Notes: generated from the letters alone by a model not told the origin. Shown: positions 31,358 through 40,898, numbered from the stretch's first letter. The stretch is 64,000 nt of DNA from Mucilaginibacter robiniae (GCF_012849215.1 NZ_CP051682.1:4092001-4156000), one strand, 5' to 3'. Program-made: numbers and translations.

Positions 31358-33133
31358 ATGAAGAATCCATTACCATATATTACCAACTGGCGCCTCAAAC
31401 AAAAAAGCCAGCGGAACTTCTTAATTTATTGCAGTGTTTTTGTAGGCTTAATGGGCGGCTTGGCTGCCGTTGCTCTTAAATATCTGGTTCATGTAATGGA
31501 AGAGGTAAGCCGAAATATTGCCCTCAACTTGCCATATCATTTCATTTATGTTTTCCTGCCGGCATTGGGTATATTGTTTACCGTAGTTTATCAGCACCTG
31601 ATTAACCGTGACCGTATAGCCAAAGGGATAGGCAACATCTTGCTTAGCATAAAAAAAGATAAAGCTAATATTGGCTTTAACAATGTGTACTCTCATTTAA
31701 TTACCAGTTCTCTAACTGTGGGCTTCGGAGGCTCGTCGGGTTTGGAAGCGCCAATTGTAAGTACCGGAGCGGCTATTGGTTCCAATGTGGGCCGTTTCTT
31801 TCAACTGAGCGCTTACGAGAAAACGGTATTGCTGGCTGCTGGCGCTGCTGCTGGTATAGCAGCTGTGTTTAACAGTCCAATCGCCGGTGTGCTGTTTTCA
31901 TTGGAAATTCTGATTGGTGAAATTACGATACCTACGTTTATTCCGTTGCTAATTGCATCAGCTACCGGGGTAGTGGTAGGGAAGGCATTACATTCAAGAC
32001 AGTTGTTTCATTTAATAACAGAAGGTTGGCTGATACAAGCTTTACCTTTTTATGCCATGTTAGGAGTATTAAGTGGTTTAACTGCCGTGTATATTACTAA
32101 AGTAGCTGATAAGTTAGAGAAAGGTATCTTTCTTAAATACAACCGCTACATACGCGCATTAGCTGGTGGTTTACTGCTGGGATTGATTATTTTGTTATTT
32201 CCACCCATGCTAGGCGAGGGCTACCATTACCTACAGGAGGTTTTAAACGGCAACATAGAGGTTTTAAAAGAAGAGTGTTTATATGGCAATTGGCTATCAC
32301 AACCAGTTTTCATGATTGCCTTTATTGCGGCTTTGGTATTAATTAAAGTAGTAGCAGCCGGTATTACCTTGGGTTCGGGCGGTAATGGCGGTACGTTTGC
32401 GCCTACTATGTTTACCGGTGCTTTTTTAGGTTTGTTTTTGGCCTATGGTATCAATCAAACCGGGCTGATTCATTTAAACACCAGTAACTTTATAGCAGTG
32501 GGTATGGCCGGTGCTTTGAGCGGTGTATTGCATGCTCCGCTTACTGCTATATTTTTGATTGCTGAAATAACCGGAGGCTATGTACTCTTCATTCCGCTCA
32601 TGATTGTGTCGGCTATATCATATATCATAGCCAGAGCGTTTAATCCGCACAACATGTACTGGCACACACTGATTCATGAAAAGAACATCAGCCCCGATCA
32701 GGACTATAGCATGCTAAATGCCATTAGCCTGGATAATGTGATTAATACCCAGTACACTACTGTAAATAAAGATATGGCCTTGCCTGATTTTATTAAAGTA
32801 CTATCAGGTGGTAACGCTAATATTTATGCGGTAGTAGATGGTAGTGGTAAATTGGAGGGTGTAGTATTAATGGATTTGATACGGAAGCAGTTATTTGATT
32901 CGCAGAAAGCCAATGCTTGTATATCTGATTTGATGATACTGCCACCTGCTGTAATTGAGTACAACCAGCCGGTAAATAGTGTAATGGATACTTTTGATGC
33001 GTTGGATGTATGGCAGCTTCCGGTTGTGAAAAACGGCCAGTTTGTAGGTTTTATTTCAAAGTCGGCCTTGCTTACGCAATATCGGCAAGTGTTCATTCAG
33101 CAGCACAAGCAAACAGATATTTTTGCTCGGTAA
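31358..33133 (+). CDS. ClC-family chloride channel/transporter with CBS domains
   Basis: 591 aa. The ten-plus membrane helices of the ClC fold occupy about 20-430. The anion-pathway motif GSSGLEAPIV (126-134) keeps the gating Glu130, and GSGGNGGTFAPTMFTG is the second selectivity-filter segment. The C-terminal 150 residues form a pair of CBS domains for nucleotide-type regulation. Whether it is a Cl-/H+ exchanger or a channel cannot be settled here. Confidence 0.93.
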   Translation: MKNPLPYITNWRLKQKSQRNFLIYCSVFVGLMGGLAAVALKYLVHVMEEVSRNIALNLPYHFIYVFLPALGILFTVVYQHLINRDRIAKGIGNILLSIKKDKANIGFNNVYSHLITSSLTVGFGGSSGLEAPIVSTGAAIGSNVGRFFQLSAYEKTVLLAAGAAAGIAAVFNSPIAGVLFSLEILIGEITIPTFIPLLIASATGVVVGKALHSRQLFHLITEGWLIQALPFYAMLGVLSGLTAVYITKVADKLEKGIFLKYNRYIRALAGGLLLGLIILLFPPMLGEGYHYLQEVLNGNIEVLKEECLYGNWLSQPVFMIAFIAALVLIKVVAAGITLGSGGNGGTFAPTMFTGAFLGLFLAYGINQTGLIHLNTSNFIAVGMAGALSGVLHAPLTAIFLIAEITGGYVLFIPLMIVSAISYIIARAFNPHNMYWHTLIHEKNISPDQDYSMLNAISLDNVINTQYTTVNKDMALPDFIKVLSGGNANIYAVVDGSGKLEGVVLMDLIRKQLFDSQKANACISDLMILPPAVIEYNQPVNSVMDTFDALDVWQLPVVKNGQFVGFISKSALLTQYRQVFIQQHKQTDIFAR

Positions 33134-33180
33134 GTTACTGATGATAGCTGGTTAGTAATTATCATATTTAGTTAATAGCT

Positions 33181-33230
33181 AATTAACCCCTCCCAGCCAT
33201 CGCGTTATCCAACCGCACCTCTCCCTAGGG
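33181..33230 (+). repeat. left inverted-repeat arm
   Basis: Begins AATTAACCCCTCCCAGCCAT and ends in the palindrome CTCCCTAGGGAG. It pairs in inverted orientation with 33711-33760. Confidence 0.8.
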
Positions 33231-33234
33231 AGGG

Positions 33235-33691
33235 ATGTTTTTGTTTATGCTCAATAATTGTTTACGGTCAAGATCATTCCTTGTAATCCCGAATTAAAGG
33301 CTCTAGCACGTAAACTGTGTAAGGATATGACTTATGGCGAGGTGTTGCTATGGAATGAACTAAAATAAGATAAGATGTTGGGTTTTGATTTTGATAGACA
33401 ACGTTGCTTGGATAATTATATAGTTGATTTTTACTGCAAGGATTTAATGTTAGCTATTGAAATTGACGGATTGTCACACCACAATGAGATTGCTTTTATA
33501 AAAGACGAAACTTACACCAAAAACTAGAAAGCTTTGGTGTAAGTTTTTTACGATTTAGCGAGGCTGATGTTAAATATGCCAGGTTGAATGTGCTTAAAAG
33601 CATTGAAAGCAAAATAATTGAATTGCTAAAAAGAGATACCAACATTAGGTTGCCGAAAAATTTTGTTACAAGCTTATTGTGCTTGCATTAA
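33235..33691 (+). pseudogene. DUF559 domain protein (Vsr-like endonuclease fold), broken
   Basis: The reading frame is recoverable with three repairs. (1) A one-base deletion near 33283 (GTAAT for GTAAAT) joins RSFLV to NPELKALARKL. (2) A nonsense TAA at 33366-33368 follows LLWNELK. (3) A one-base deletion in an A-run near 33523 joins KDETYT to KLESFGVSFLRFS. The core FDFDRQRCLDNYIVDFYC and LAIEIDG motifs are typical of DUF559, a family with a very-short-patch-repair-like nuclease fold. About 150 residues if intact. Clearly non-functional as written. Confidence 0.85.
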
Positions 33692-33710
33692 GTTTTACTT
33701 ACAAATTCCT

Positions 33711-33760
33711 CCTTGGGGAGGGGTGCGGCTGGACAGCGCAATGGCTGGGAGGGGTTTAAC
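33711..33760 (-). repeat. right inverted-repeat arm
   Basis: The reverse complement begins GTTAAACCCCTCCCAGCCAT and matches the left arm with only substitutions. Confidence 0.8.
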
Positions 33761-33803
33761 TAACCAGAATATACAGGCAACTAACGGCTAATTTTAAACA
33801 AGA

Positions 33804-33830
33804 AAGCCTCTGCTGTCTTAGCAGAGGCTT
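33804..33830 (-). terminator. glnN intrinsic terminator
   Basis: An 11-bp stem, 33804-33814 with 33820-33830 (AAGCCTCTGCT / AGCAGAGGCTT), lies 22 nt beyond the minus-strand stop; the minus strand continues TTCTTG. Confidence 0.8.
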
Positions 33831-33851
33831 TGTTATGTTAAGCAAGGTGTG

Positions 33852-36023
33852 TTATTTAATAAACAACAACTCTCTGAATTTTGGCAAAGGCCATAACGAG
33901 TCATCTACCAATTGCTCCAATTTATCTACATGGTAGCGGATAGGGTCAAAGAACGATTTAACGGTTTCATCATAAGCAATCGACTTTTCACGGGCGTCTT
34001 CAATACCGTTGGCAGATTTTCTTGCTTCTACCATTTGGTCGGCATTTGATTTGATGAAGTTAACGTGCTCGGCAATTTTCTTGATAATGTCTAACTGCGC
34101 TGAGTAAGTGCTTTCGTCCAAACCTAAATCTTTCAAGCCTTTGGCATTTTCAACCAATTTGCTTTGGTAAGTGACCGCAGCCGGAATGATTAAACTGTTT
34201 ACCAGCTCACCCATTACACGAGCTTCAATTTGTAGTTTTTTGTAGTATTCCTCTAACAAAACTTCATGACGGGCATGAGCTTCACGTTTGCTGAATACAA
34301 CAGTAGCTTCAAATAAGTTCTCGGTTTTTTCAGTTACCAACGCATCTAACGCTTTAGGTGTAGTTTTGATGTTGGATAGACCACGGCTAGCGGCTTCAGT
34401 TTCCCATTCGCTGCTGTAACCGTTACCTTCAAAGCGGATAGCTTTAGATTCTTTAATGTATTTTTTGATGATGGTTAATAAAGCCACATCTTTCTTTTCA
34501 CCTTTTTTAATCAGCTTATCTACCTCAAGTTTAAACTTGGTTAACTGATCGGCTACAATCAGGTTCAGGATAGTCATGGGTGAAGCAGAGTTGGCGGATG
34601 AACCTACGGCGCGCAGCTCAAATTTGTTACCGGTAAAGGCAAAAGGTGAAGTACGGTTACGGTCGGTGTTGTCCTTTAAAATCTGCGGGATTTTAGGGAT
34701 GTTCTGCCACAGCAAAGCTTCATCTTTTGATTTTTTGCTGATGCGTGAAGTTTCAATCTCATCCAGTACCTCGTTCAATTGGCTACCCAGGAAGATAGAG
34801 ATAATGGCCGGCGGCGCTTCGTTGGCACCTAAACGGTGATCATTATTTACAGAAGCAATAGAAGCGCGTAGCAAATCGGCATGCTCATGTACCGCTTTAA
34901 TGGTATTAGCAAAAAACGTCAGGAACATCAGGTTGTTCTTAGGCGTTTTACCTGGCGATAACAAGTTTTTACCAGTATTGGTAATCATCGACCAGTTGTT
35001 GTGTTTACCAGAACCATTTACACCGGCATAAGGCTTCTCGTGTAACAACACTTTGAAATTATGCTTGCGGGCAACACGGTCCATAACATCCATCAGCAAT
35101 TGGTTATGGTCAATAGCCAGGTTGATTTCTTCATAAATTGGCGCACACTCAAATTGCGATGGGGCTACCTCATTGTGGCGGGTTTTTAACGGAATACCTA
35201 ATAATAAGGCTTCAGTTTCAAAATCCTGCATGAAAGCAAAAACGCGACCTGGAATTGAACCAAAGTAGTGGTCTTCCAATTGCTGGTTTTTAGCCGACAT
35301 GTGACCAAATAAAGTACGGCCGGTTAAATACATATCCGGGCGAGCATTAAATAAAGCCAAATCAACCAGGAAGTATTCCTGCTCAATACCTAATGATGCA
35401 TTTACCTTTTCAATGCTTTTATCAAAGTAATGGCAAACTTCAACCGCAGCTTTGTCTAAAGCATTTAATGCTTTTAACAGGGGCACTTTGTAATCGAGCG
35501 CTTCACCGGTATAAGAAACAAATACCGTTGGGATACACAGCGTAGGGCCCATGATGAAAGCTGGTGATGAAGGATCCCAAGCGGTATAACCACGGGCTTC
35601 AAAAGTGTTGCGAATACCACCATTCGGGAAGCTGGAAGCATCAGGCTCTTGCTGAGCCAACGCATCGCCGCTAAATTTTTCAATAGCACCATCAGCAGTT
35701 GGCTCGAAAAAAGCATCATGCTTTTCGGCAGTAGTGCCGGTAAGTGGTTGAAACCAGTGTGTATAGTGAGTAACGCCTTTGCTCATAGCCCAAGCTTTCA
35801 TCGCTGAAGCTACCTGCTCGGCAACGTCACGTGCAATCGGCTCGCCGTTATCAATCGAGTTAATAAGACTTTGGTAAGCTTCTTTAGATACATATTCCCG
35901 CATTTTCTTTTTGTCGAAAACGTTGGCGGCATAATAATCGGAAATTTTGGTTCCCGGTGTTTTAACTTCAGGAATTATCCGCGTTAAAACAGATTGTAAA
36001 GCTTGAAAACGAATGTTTGACAT
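33852..36023 (-). CDS. glnN: glutamine synthetase type III
   Basis: 723 aa, the length of GSIII enzymes (dodecameric, Bacteroidota and cyanobacteria). ATP-dependent amidation of glutamate to glutamine. Diagnostic segments include VTHYTHWFQPLTG and KHDAFFEP near the N-terminus, EQEYFLVD, the ATP-binding NEVAPSQFECAPIYE, HEKPYAGVNGSGKHNNWS and NRTSPFAFTGNKFELRAVGSS. The -7 box at 36055-36062 lies 31 nt upstream of the ATG. Confidence 0.97.
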   Translation of the reverse strand: MSNIRFQALQSVLTRIIPEVKTPGTKISDYYAANVFDKKKMREYVSKEAYQSLINSIDNGEPIARDVAEQVASAMKAWAMSKGVTHYTHWFQPLTGTTAEKHDAFFEPTADGAIEKFSGDALAQQEPDASSFPNGGIRNTFEARGYTAWDPSSPAFIMGPTLCIPTVFVSYTGEALDYKVPLLKALNALDKAAVEVCHYFDKSIEKVNASLGIEQEYFLVDLALFNARPDMYLTGRTLFGHMSAKNQQLEDHYFGSIPGRVFAFMQDFETEALLLGIPLKTRHNEVAPSQFECAPIYEEINLAIDHNQLLMDVMDRVARKHNFKVLLHEKPYAGVNGSGKHNNWSMITNTGKNLLSPGKTPKNNLMFLTFFANTIKAVHEHADLLRASIASVNNDHRLGANEAPPAIISIFLGSQLNEVLDEIETSRISKKSKDEALLWQNIPKIPQILKDNTDRNRTSPFAFTGNKFELRAVGSSANSASPMTILNLIVADQLTKFKLEVDKLIKKGEKKDVALLTIIKKYIKESKAIRFEGNGYSSEWETEAASRGLSNIKTTPKALDALVTEKTENLFEATVVFSKREAHARHEVLLEEYYKKLQIEARVMGELVNSLIIPAAVTYQSKLVENAKGLKDLGLDESTYSAQLDIIKKIAEHVNFIKSNADQMVEARKSANGIEDAREKSIAYDETVKSFFDPIRYHVDKLEQLVDDSLWPLPKFRELLFIK

Positions 36024-36054
36024 CTTTTTAGCTGATTTATTGAAAAATTCGCAG

Positions 36055-36062
36055 CAAAAATA
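36055..36062 (-). promoter_or_regulatory. glnN -7 box
   Basis: CAAAAATA on plus reads TATTTTTG on minus, a perfect TAnnTTTG, 31 nt before the glnN ATG. No clear -33. Confidence 0.5.
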
Positions 36063-36281
36063 TAAATAAGTGCATAAATACAGGGCGAATTAGAAAAGTT
36101 TAATGTAAAATAATTGCAAGTGGTACTTCTTAATATAATCTTAACATTCTAAGTGAAATGTTTGTCAAGCTTCTACTTGATTGATATTACAAGGTTATAG
36201 CAAAACAAAAATTAGATAAATTCTATTATTTAGAATATAATTCTTAAATATGTATTGTAAACAAAATTAAATTCTAATATT

Positions 36282-37139
36282 ATGGATATTGTAAAATTTG
36301 ATTTATACAAGCGCGAGTGGCTCGATCTTGTATTTGCCGACAAAAACAAAAACTACGGCGCTTATGACCTAAGGGTACACTATGGCGACAACATGCTGAA
36401 AGCTTTAGCCGCCACAATGGTCGGTATTACAGTGGCAGCAGTTTCGTTGAGTATTGTTTTCAAGCATAAAACAGTAGACAAGGATATTCAAACCGTGGTA
36501 ACTATTACACCTTACATTTCTCGGCCTGAAATTAAAAAGGAGAAGCCGAAAGAAGCAGTTATCAACCATGAACATCCACCAAAAAGTATAATTAAACCAG
36601 CTACGGCACAGGCAGCACCTAATGTTGCTGTAAAGGCGTTTAAAGTGCCATTGGTCACTAATGATCCGGTAACTAATGAGCCGCCAACTATCAGCGAACT
36701 AAAAGATAAAGTCATAGGGCAGGTAGATAATGCCGGAGATGGTAAAGCAACAGTACAGAACACAACCACAGGTACGCCTGGTGTAACCACTACCACAACA
36801 GGTACTGGTACAGAAACAGCTGATAACACACCTTACGAGATAAACGGTGTAGATGTATTGCCAGAACCCATTGGCGGCAGCGATGCCTGGAGTAAATTTT
36901 TACAACGCAACTTACGCTATCCGGACACCGAAAACCAAGGCCGCGTGTTGGTAAGCTTTGTGGTAGAAAAAGATGGCCATTTAACTGATATCAATATATT
37001 AAAAGGCGTGGCTACCGAACTGGATGCTGAAGCTTTACGGGTGTTGAAAAAAGCACCTGCCTGGAAGCCCGGTATGCAAAATGGCCGTCCGGTTAGGGTT
37101 AAGTTTACAGTACCTATTGTATTTCAACTTAATCAATAA
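36282..37139 (+). CDS. energy transducer TonB
   Basis: 285 aa. One inner-membrane anchor (about 40-60) follows a conserved Bacteroidota N-terminus (FADKNKNYGAYDLR). A Pro/Lys-rich and Thr-rich periplasmic linker spans about 75-180, and a TonB C-terminal domain (about 195-285) carries YPDTENQGRVLVSFVVEKDG and PAWKPGMQNGRPVRV. It couples the proton motive force (via ExbB/ExbD, not here) to TonB-dependent receptors such as the two in this window. Monocistronic, followed by a strong hairpin. Confidence 0.93.
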   Translation: MDIVKFDLYKREWLDLVFADKNKNYGAYDLRVHYGDNMLKALAATMVGITVAAVSLSIVFKHKTVDKDIQTVVTITPYISRPEIKKEKPKEAVINHEHPPKSIIKPATAQAAPNVAVKAFKVPLVTNDPVTNEPPTISELKDKVIGQVDNAGDGKATVQNTTTGTPGVTTTTTGTGTETADNTPYEINGVDVLPEPIGGSDAWSKFLQRNLRYPDTENQGRVLVSFVVEKDGHLTDINILKGVATELDAEALRVLKKAPAWKPGMQNGRPVRVKFTVPIVFQLNQ

Positions 37140-37155
37140 TTTTCTAATCCTTATT

Positions 37156-37197
37156 ATCAAACAACAGAAGCGCACATAGGCGCTTTTGTTGTTTGAT
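37156..37197 (+). terminator. tonB intrinsic terminator
   Basis: An 18-bp stem (37156-37173 with 37180-37197, one G-U) with a 6-nt loop lies 17 nt after the tonB stop. The rest of the 37140-37463 gap shows nothing else. Confidence 0.82.
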
Positions 37198-37463
37198 GAT
37201 AGTACCTTAAGTATGTTAATACGGTTTTACATAAATGCTTATAGGTTGTTGGTACGAATACTTGCAACTGTTTGAAATAACCCTAGTTAAATAGAAAATA
37301 GGTTTGGTGATTTCTGAAAATTAACAGAAATTGCTTCAGAGATGGTACACAAATAAGTACTTGATTAATCTGTAATCATTTATAAGGTATGAACTGCTAA
37401 AATGATGTACAGTATTAGCCTCCGTTTCATTATATCGAACTTTAACCTTACAACCTGTAAAAA

Positions 37464-37868
37464 ATGAAAAAAGTAACCGGCCTTGGTGGTATATTCTTTA
37501 AATGCGATAATCCGCAGAGTATGAACGATTGGTATGCTAAAAACTTGGGAATAGCTGCTAGTGAATATGGAACAACGTTCGAGTGGCGGCAGGCCGATGA
37601 TCCTTCCATAAAAGGATCTACAACCTGGTGCACATTCCCGCAGAATACTCCATATTTTAATCCTTCAACCAAGCCGTTCATGATTAATTACCGGGTAGAA
37701 AATATCGTTGCACTGGTAGATGAATTAAAAAAGGCTAACGTAACCATTGTTGATGAAATTGCGGAATATGACTATGGTAAATTCGTTCATGTACTCGACC
37801 CGGAAGGTAATATGATTGAGCTTTGGGAGCCTAAAGAGGAGTTGGATCAAGATAACCTAGCAGGGTAA
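37464..37868 (+). CDS. VOC family protein (glyoxalase/bleomycin-resistance fold)
   Basis: 134 aa with paired beta-alpha-beta-beta-beta modules of the vicinal-oxygen-chelate superfamily. The N-terminal module starts GLGGIFFKCDNPQSMNDWYAKNLGI and the C-terminal one ends HVLDPEGNMIELWEP, with the metal-ligand Glu in IELWEP. The usual N-terminal His ligand is not obvious. Substrate unknown. Stands alone. Confidence 0.88.
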   Translation: MKKVTGLGGIFFKCDNPQSMNDWYAKNLGIAASEYGTTFEWRQADDPSIKGSTTWCTFPQNTPYFNPSTKPFMINYRVENIVALVDELKKANVTIVDEIAEYDYGKFVHVLDPEGNMIELWEPKEELDQDNLAG

Positions 37869-38280
37869 ACCATTGTTCAGTAGTGAATATTACGCAGTCA
37901 TTTCAATAGAGTACTCAATCTTCAAGGCTGGCTTATTTAAGCGTACATTAAGCTTAAAATAACCAAACTATATCATTTACTGACAAACCGTTGCCACCAC
38001 TGCCAATGGTTTGGCAGTGTTACAGGGTGTTACACTCTGTAACATGTAACACCGGTAAGTATCTTAGGTATGCTTGAAGAAAGTTACATTGCGCAGTTAT
38101 TAGGGTTTATGGTGTTCATTCTATTCATGCTCAAAAGATGAACACTTGAAACAAGGTAGTATAAACGGCATAGTTAAAATGGACAGATGACGTACGTTCA
38201 AATGAAAAATGAACATTTACCTGCTGGCATTAACAGCATTTTTCTAATTTTGGGCTTTCATCCATCAAAACACCCATATT
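37869..38280. other. 412-bp intergenic region upstream of purL, rich in inverted repeats
   Basis: No gene is seen. It holds CACTGCCA/TGGCAGTG (37998-38005 with 38012-38019), two direct GTGTTACA copies (38017-38024, 38027-38034) followed by two inverted TGTAACA copies (38038-38044, 38045-38051), a GTGTTCAT/ATGAACAC inverted pair (about 38112-38146), a GTTCA/TGAAC pair near 38196-38214, and the purL -7 box. A regulator-binding region or structured leader is possible. Confidence 0.5.
38245..38252 (+). promoter_or_regulatory. purL -7 box
   Basis: TAATTTTG, a perfect TAnnTTTG, 28 nt before the purL GTG start. The -33 is weak (TTTAC about 25 nt upstream). Confidence 0.5.
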
Positions 38281-40506
38281 GTGGAGCAAAACGATTTAAC
38301 TACCGTTGATACGGCAAAAAATTTAGGATTATTACCCGAAGAGTTTGAACGTATCAAAGAAATTTTAGGACGTACGCCTAACTTTACCGAATTATCCATC
38401 TTCTCCGTTATGTGGAGCGAGCACTGCTCGTACAAAAACTCCATCAAGTGGCTAAAAACCTTACCCCGCGATGGTTCACGTATGCTGGCCAAGGCAGGCG
38501 AAGAAAACGCTGGTTTGGTTGACCTGGGCGATGGTATTGGCTGCGCCTTTAAAATAGAATCACACAATCACCCTTCGGCCTTAGAGCCTTACCAAGGTGC
38601 TGCTACCGGCGTAGGTGGTATCAATCGTGATATTTTCACCATGGGAGCTCGACCAATTGCGCAACTAAACTCATTGCGTTTTGGTGACCTGAGCCTTGAT
38701 CGTACCAAATGGTTGGTAAAAGGTGTAGTAAAAGGCATTGGCGATTACGGTAATGCTTTCGGTATACCAACCGTAGGTGGCGAATTGTTTTTTGATGAAT
38801 GCTATAACGTTAACCCACTGGTAAATGCCATGTCGGCCGGTATTGTTAAAGCAGGGGAAACTGTTTCAGCTACCTCATACGGCGTAGGTAACCCGGTTTA
38901 CATCGTAGGTTCATCTACCGGTAAAGATGGTATTCATGGTGCTGCTTTTGCCTCAAAAGATATTACCGAAGATTCGGTAAATGATTTACCTGCTGTACAA
39001 GTAGGTGATCCATTCCAGGAAAAACTATTGCTGGAAGCTACGCTGGAAGTTATCCAGACTGGTGCTGTAATTGGTATGCAGGATATGGGTGCGGCAGGTA
39101 TTATCTGCTCAAACTCTGAAATGTCGGCTAAAGGTGAACATGGTATGCGCATCGACTTGGATAAAGTACCTATGCGCCAAGAAAACATGAAGCCTTACGA
39201 GATTCTGCTTTCTGAATCACAAGAACGTATGCTGATTGTGGTACAAAAAGGCCGTGAAGCCGACGTACAAGCCGTATTCGATAAATGGGATTTGAACTGC
39301 GTACAGATAGGTGAGGTAACTGATACGAAACGCCTGGTGTACTATATGAACGGTGAACAGGTTGCTGATGTACCTGCCGAAGATTTGGTGCTGGGTGGTG
39401 GTGCCCCGGTTTATGACCGCGAATACCGCGAACCGGCTTACTACCAAGAATACCAGAAATTCAACATTAACGATGTGTCCGTACCCGACGATTTAAAAGA
39501 CGTGGCCGAGCATTTAATAGCACACCCGAATATAGCTTCTAAACGTTGGGTAACCGACCAATACGATTCTATGGTGGGTACGGCTACCATGACTACTAAT
39601 CGACCATGTGATGCTGCTGTAGTGGCGGTAAAAGGAACTGATAAAGCTATTGCCCTGACAGTAGATTGTAACTCACGTTATGTAAACGCCGATCCGCAAA
39701 AAGGTTGCGCTATTGCAGTAGCCGAGGCTGCTCGTAACATTACCTGCGCTGGTGGCGAACCGGTAGCGATTACCAACTGCTTAAACTTTGGCAACCCTTA
39801 TGTGCCTGAAGTATTCTGGCAGTTTGTAGGCGCTATTAAAGGTATGGGCGAAGCCTGTCGCAGGTTTGATACACCGGTTACTGGCGGTAACGTAAGTTTT
39901 TACAACCAATCGTCAGATGAAGGTCCGGTGTTCCCGACACCAACTATTGGTATGCTGGGCGTACTGGATAATATTGATAATATCATGACGGCTGATTTCA
40001 AACAGCCGGGCGATTTTATTTATCTGATTGGTGAATCACAAAATGATATTGCATCATCGCAATATTTAGCATCTTACCATAAAATTCAGGCTGCACCAGC
40101 GCCATATTTCGATCTGGAAAAAGAATATGCCATGCAGCAGGTGGTAAAAGAACTAATTAAACATAAAGCTATCCAGTCTGCTCATGACATAGCGGATGGT
40201 GGTTTGTACATTGCCCTGTTGGAAGCCTCTATGCCGTTGGGTTTAGGTTTTGACATTGCTACAGATAGTGAAATCCGTAAAGATGCTTTCCTGTTTGGCG
40301 AAGCACAGGGCAGGGTAGTGGTAAGTGTATCACCTGAAGATCAAGACCGCTTTGTGGAAATGATGGCTACTTGTGATACAGATTATACTCTGTTGGGTAC
40401 CGTAGCCAGCCACGGCAATCTGTTTGTGGATGAAGCTTTGTTTGGCAACATCACCGATATTAAACTGGTTTACGATAACGTACTGCATGTAACTTTAGGC
40501 GAATAA
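38281..40506 (+). CDS. purL: phosphoribosylformylglycinamidine synthase subunit PurL
   Basis: 741 aa, the small PurL type that needs separate PurQ and PurS. ATP-dependent FGAM synthesis in the purine pathway. The GTG start at 38281 gives MEQNDLTTVD. Catalytic His48 is in WSEHCSYKNS, followed by GIGCAFKIESHNHPSALEPYQGAATGVGG and, in the second half, GYGLVS-type repeats (TVDCNSRYV, GAIKGMGEACR). It overlaps the following VOC gene by one base, so it heads a plus-strand operon with VOC and TrmN6. Confidence 0.97.
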   Translation: MEQNDLTTVDTAKNLGLLPEEFERIKEILGRTPNFTELSIFSVMWSEHCSYKNSIKWLKTLPRDGSRMLAKAGEENAGLVDLGDGIGCAFKIESHNHPSALEPYQGAATGVGGINRDIFTMGARPIAQLNSLRFGDLSLDRTKWLVKGVVKGIGDYGNAFGIPTVGGELFFDECYNVNPLVNAMSAGIVKAGETVSATSYGVGNPVYIVGSSTGKDGIHGAAFASKDITEDSVNDLPAVQVGDPFQEKLLLEATLEVIQTGAVIGMQDMGAAGIICSNSEMSAKGEHGMRIDLDKVPMRQENMKPYEILLSESQERMLIVVQKGREADVQAVFDKWDLNCVQIGEVTDTKRLVYYMNGEQVADVPAEDLVLGGGAPVYDREYREPAYYQEYQKFNINDVSVPDDLKDVAEHLIAHPNIASKRWVTDQYDSMVGTATMTTNRPCDAAVVAVKGTDKAIALTVDCNSRYVNADPQKGCAIAVAEAARNITCAGGEPVAITNCLNFGNPYVPEVFWQFVGAIKGMGEACRRFDTPVTGGNVSFYNQSSDEGPVFPTPTIGMLGVLDNIDNIMTADFKQPGDFIYLIGESQNDIASSQYLASYHKIQAAPAPYFDLEKEYAMQQVVKELIKHKAIQSAHDIADGGLYIALLEASMPLGLGFDIATDSEIRKDAFLFGEAQGRVVVSVSPEDQDRFVEMMATCDTDYTLLGTVASHGNLFVDEALFGNITDIKLVYDNVLHVTLGE

Positions 40507-40895
40507 TGTTAAAGTTAAACCGCATACATCACGTAGCTATTATCTGTTCCGATTATGCCAAATCGAAACAGTTTTATACGGAAGTATTAGGTTTAACTAT
40601 TGTTCAGGAAGTTTATCGTGCCGAAAGAAAATCATACAAGCTTGATCTGGAAGTTGCCGCGCAATACCAGATCGAGCTTTTTTCATTTCCTGAGCCTGCC
40701 GCACGGTCTTCACGCCCCGAAGCCACAGGCTTACGTCACTTAGCTTTTGAAGTTGATGATGTAGCAGAGGCAGTTCAACATCTTACCAACTTGGGCGTAG
40801 CTGTTGAGCCTATCCGGATAGATGAGTGTACCGGCAAACAGTTTACCTTCTTTCAAGACCCTGATGGTTTGCCGCTGGAAATTTATCAGCGATAA
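40506..40895 (+). CDS. VOC family protein, YaeR/GloA2-like
   Basis: 129 aa. Starts at the last base of the purL stop codon (TAATG). Metal-ligand candidates His8/His9 (NRIHHVAIICSDY), His in GLRHLAFEVDD and the C-terminal Glu in PLEIYQR match glyoxalase-I-like YaeR proteins. Probably a lactoylglutathione-lyase-related detoxification enzyme; the substrate is unproven. Coupled to purL and TrmN6 by spacing only. Confidence 0.9.
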   Translation: MLKLNRIHHVAIICSDYAKSKQFYTEVLGLTIVQEVYRAERKSYKLDLEVAAQYQIELFSFPEPAARSSRPEATGLRHLAFEVDDVAEAVQHLTNLGVAVEPIRIDECTGKQFTFFQDPDGLPLEIYQR

Positions 40896-40898
40896 CTA

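Larger units (their letters stand above)
33181..33760. mobile_element. 580-bp inverted-repeat element carrying a decayed DUF559 gene
   Basis: The left arm 33181-33230 and right arm 33711-33760 are inverted repeats of each other, aligning without gaps over 50 bp with about 40 identities (core CCCCTCCCAGCCAT perfect). Each arm also contains its own short palindrome (CTCCCTAGGGAG on the left). The arms enclose only the broken DUF559 reading frame. The arrangement looks like a small mobile or hairpin-bounded unit. No transposase and no certain target duplication are visible. Confidence 0.65.

Noticed and set aside
33181..33230. Left arm as a simple terminator of the ClC gene
   Set aside because: It could terminate transcription, but the matching inverted copy 530 bp away and the enclosed DUF559 frame need a broader explanation.
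38190..38197. ACGTACGT palindrome upstream of purL
   Set aside because: A single 8-bp palindrome is expected by chance and shows no spacing relation to the promoter.
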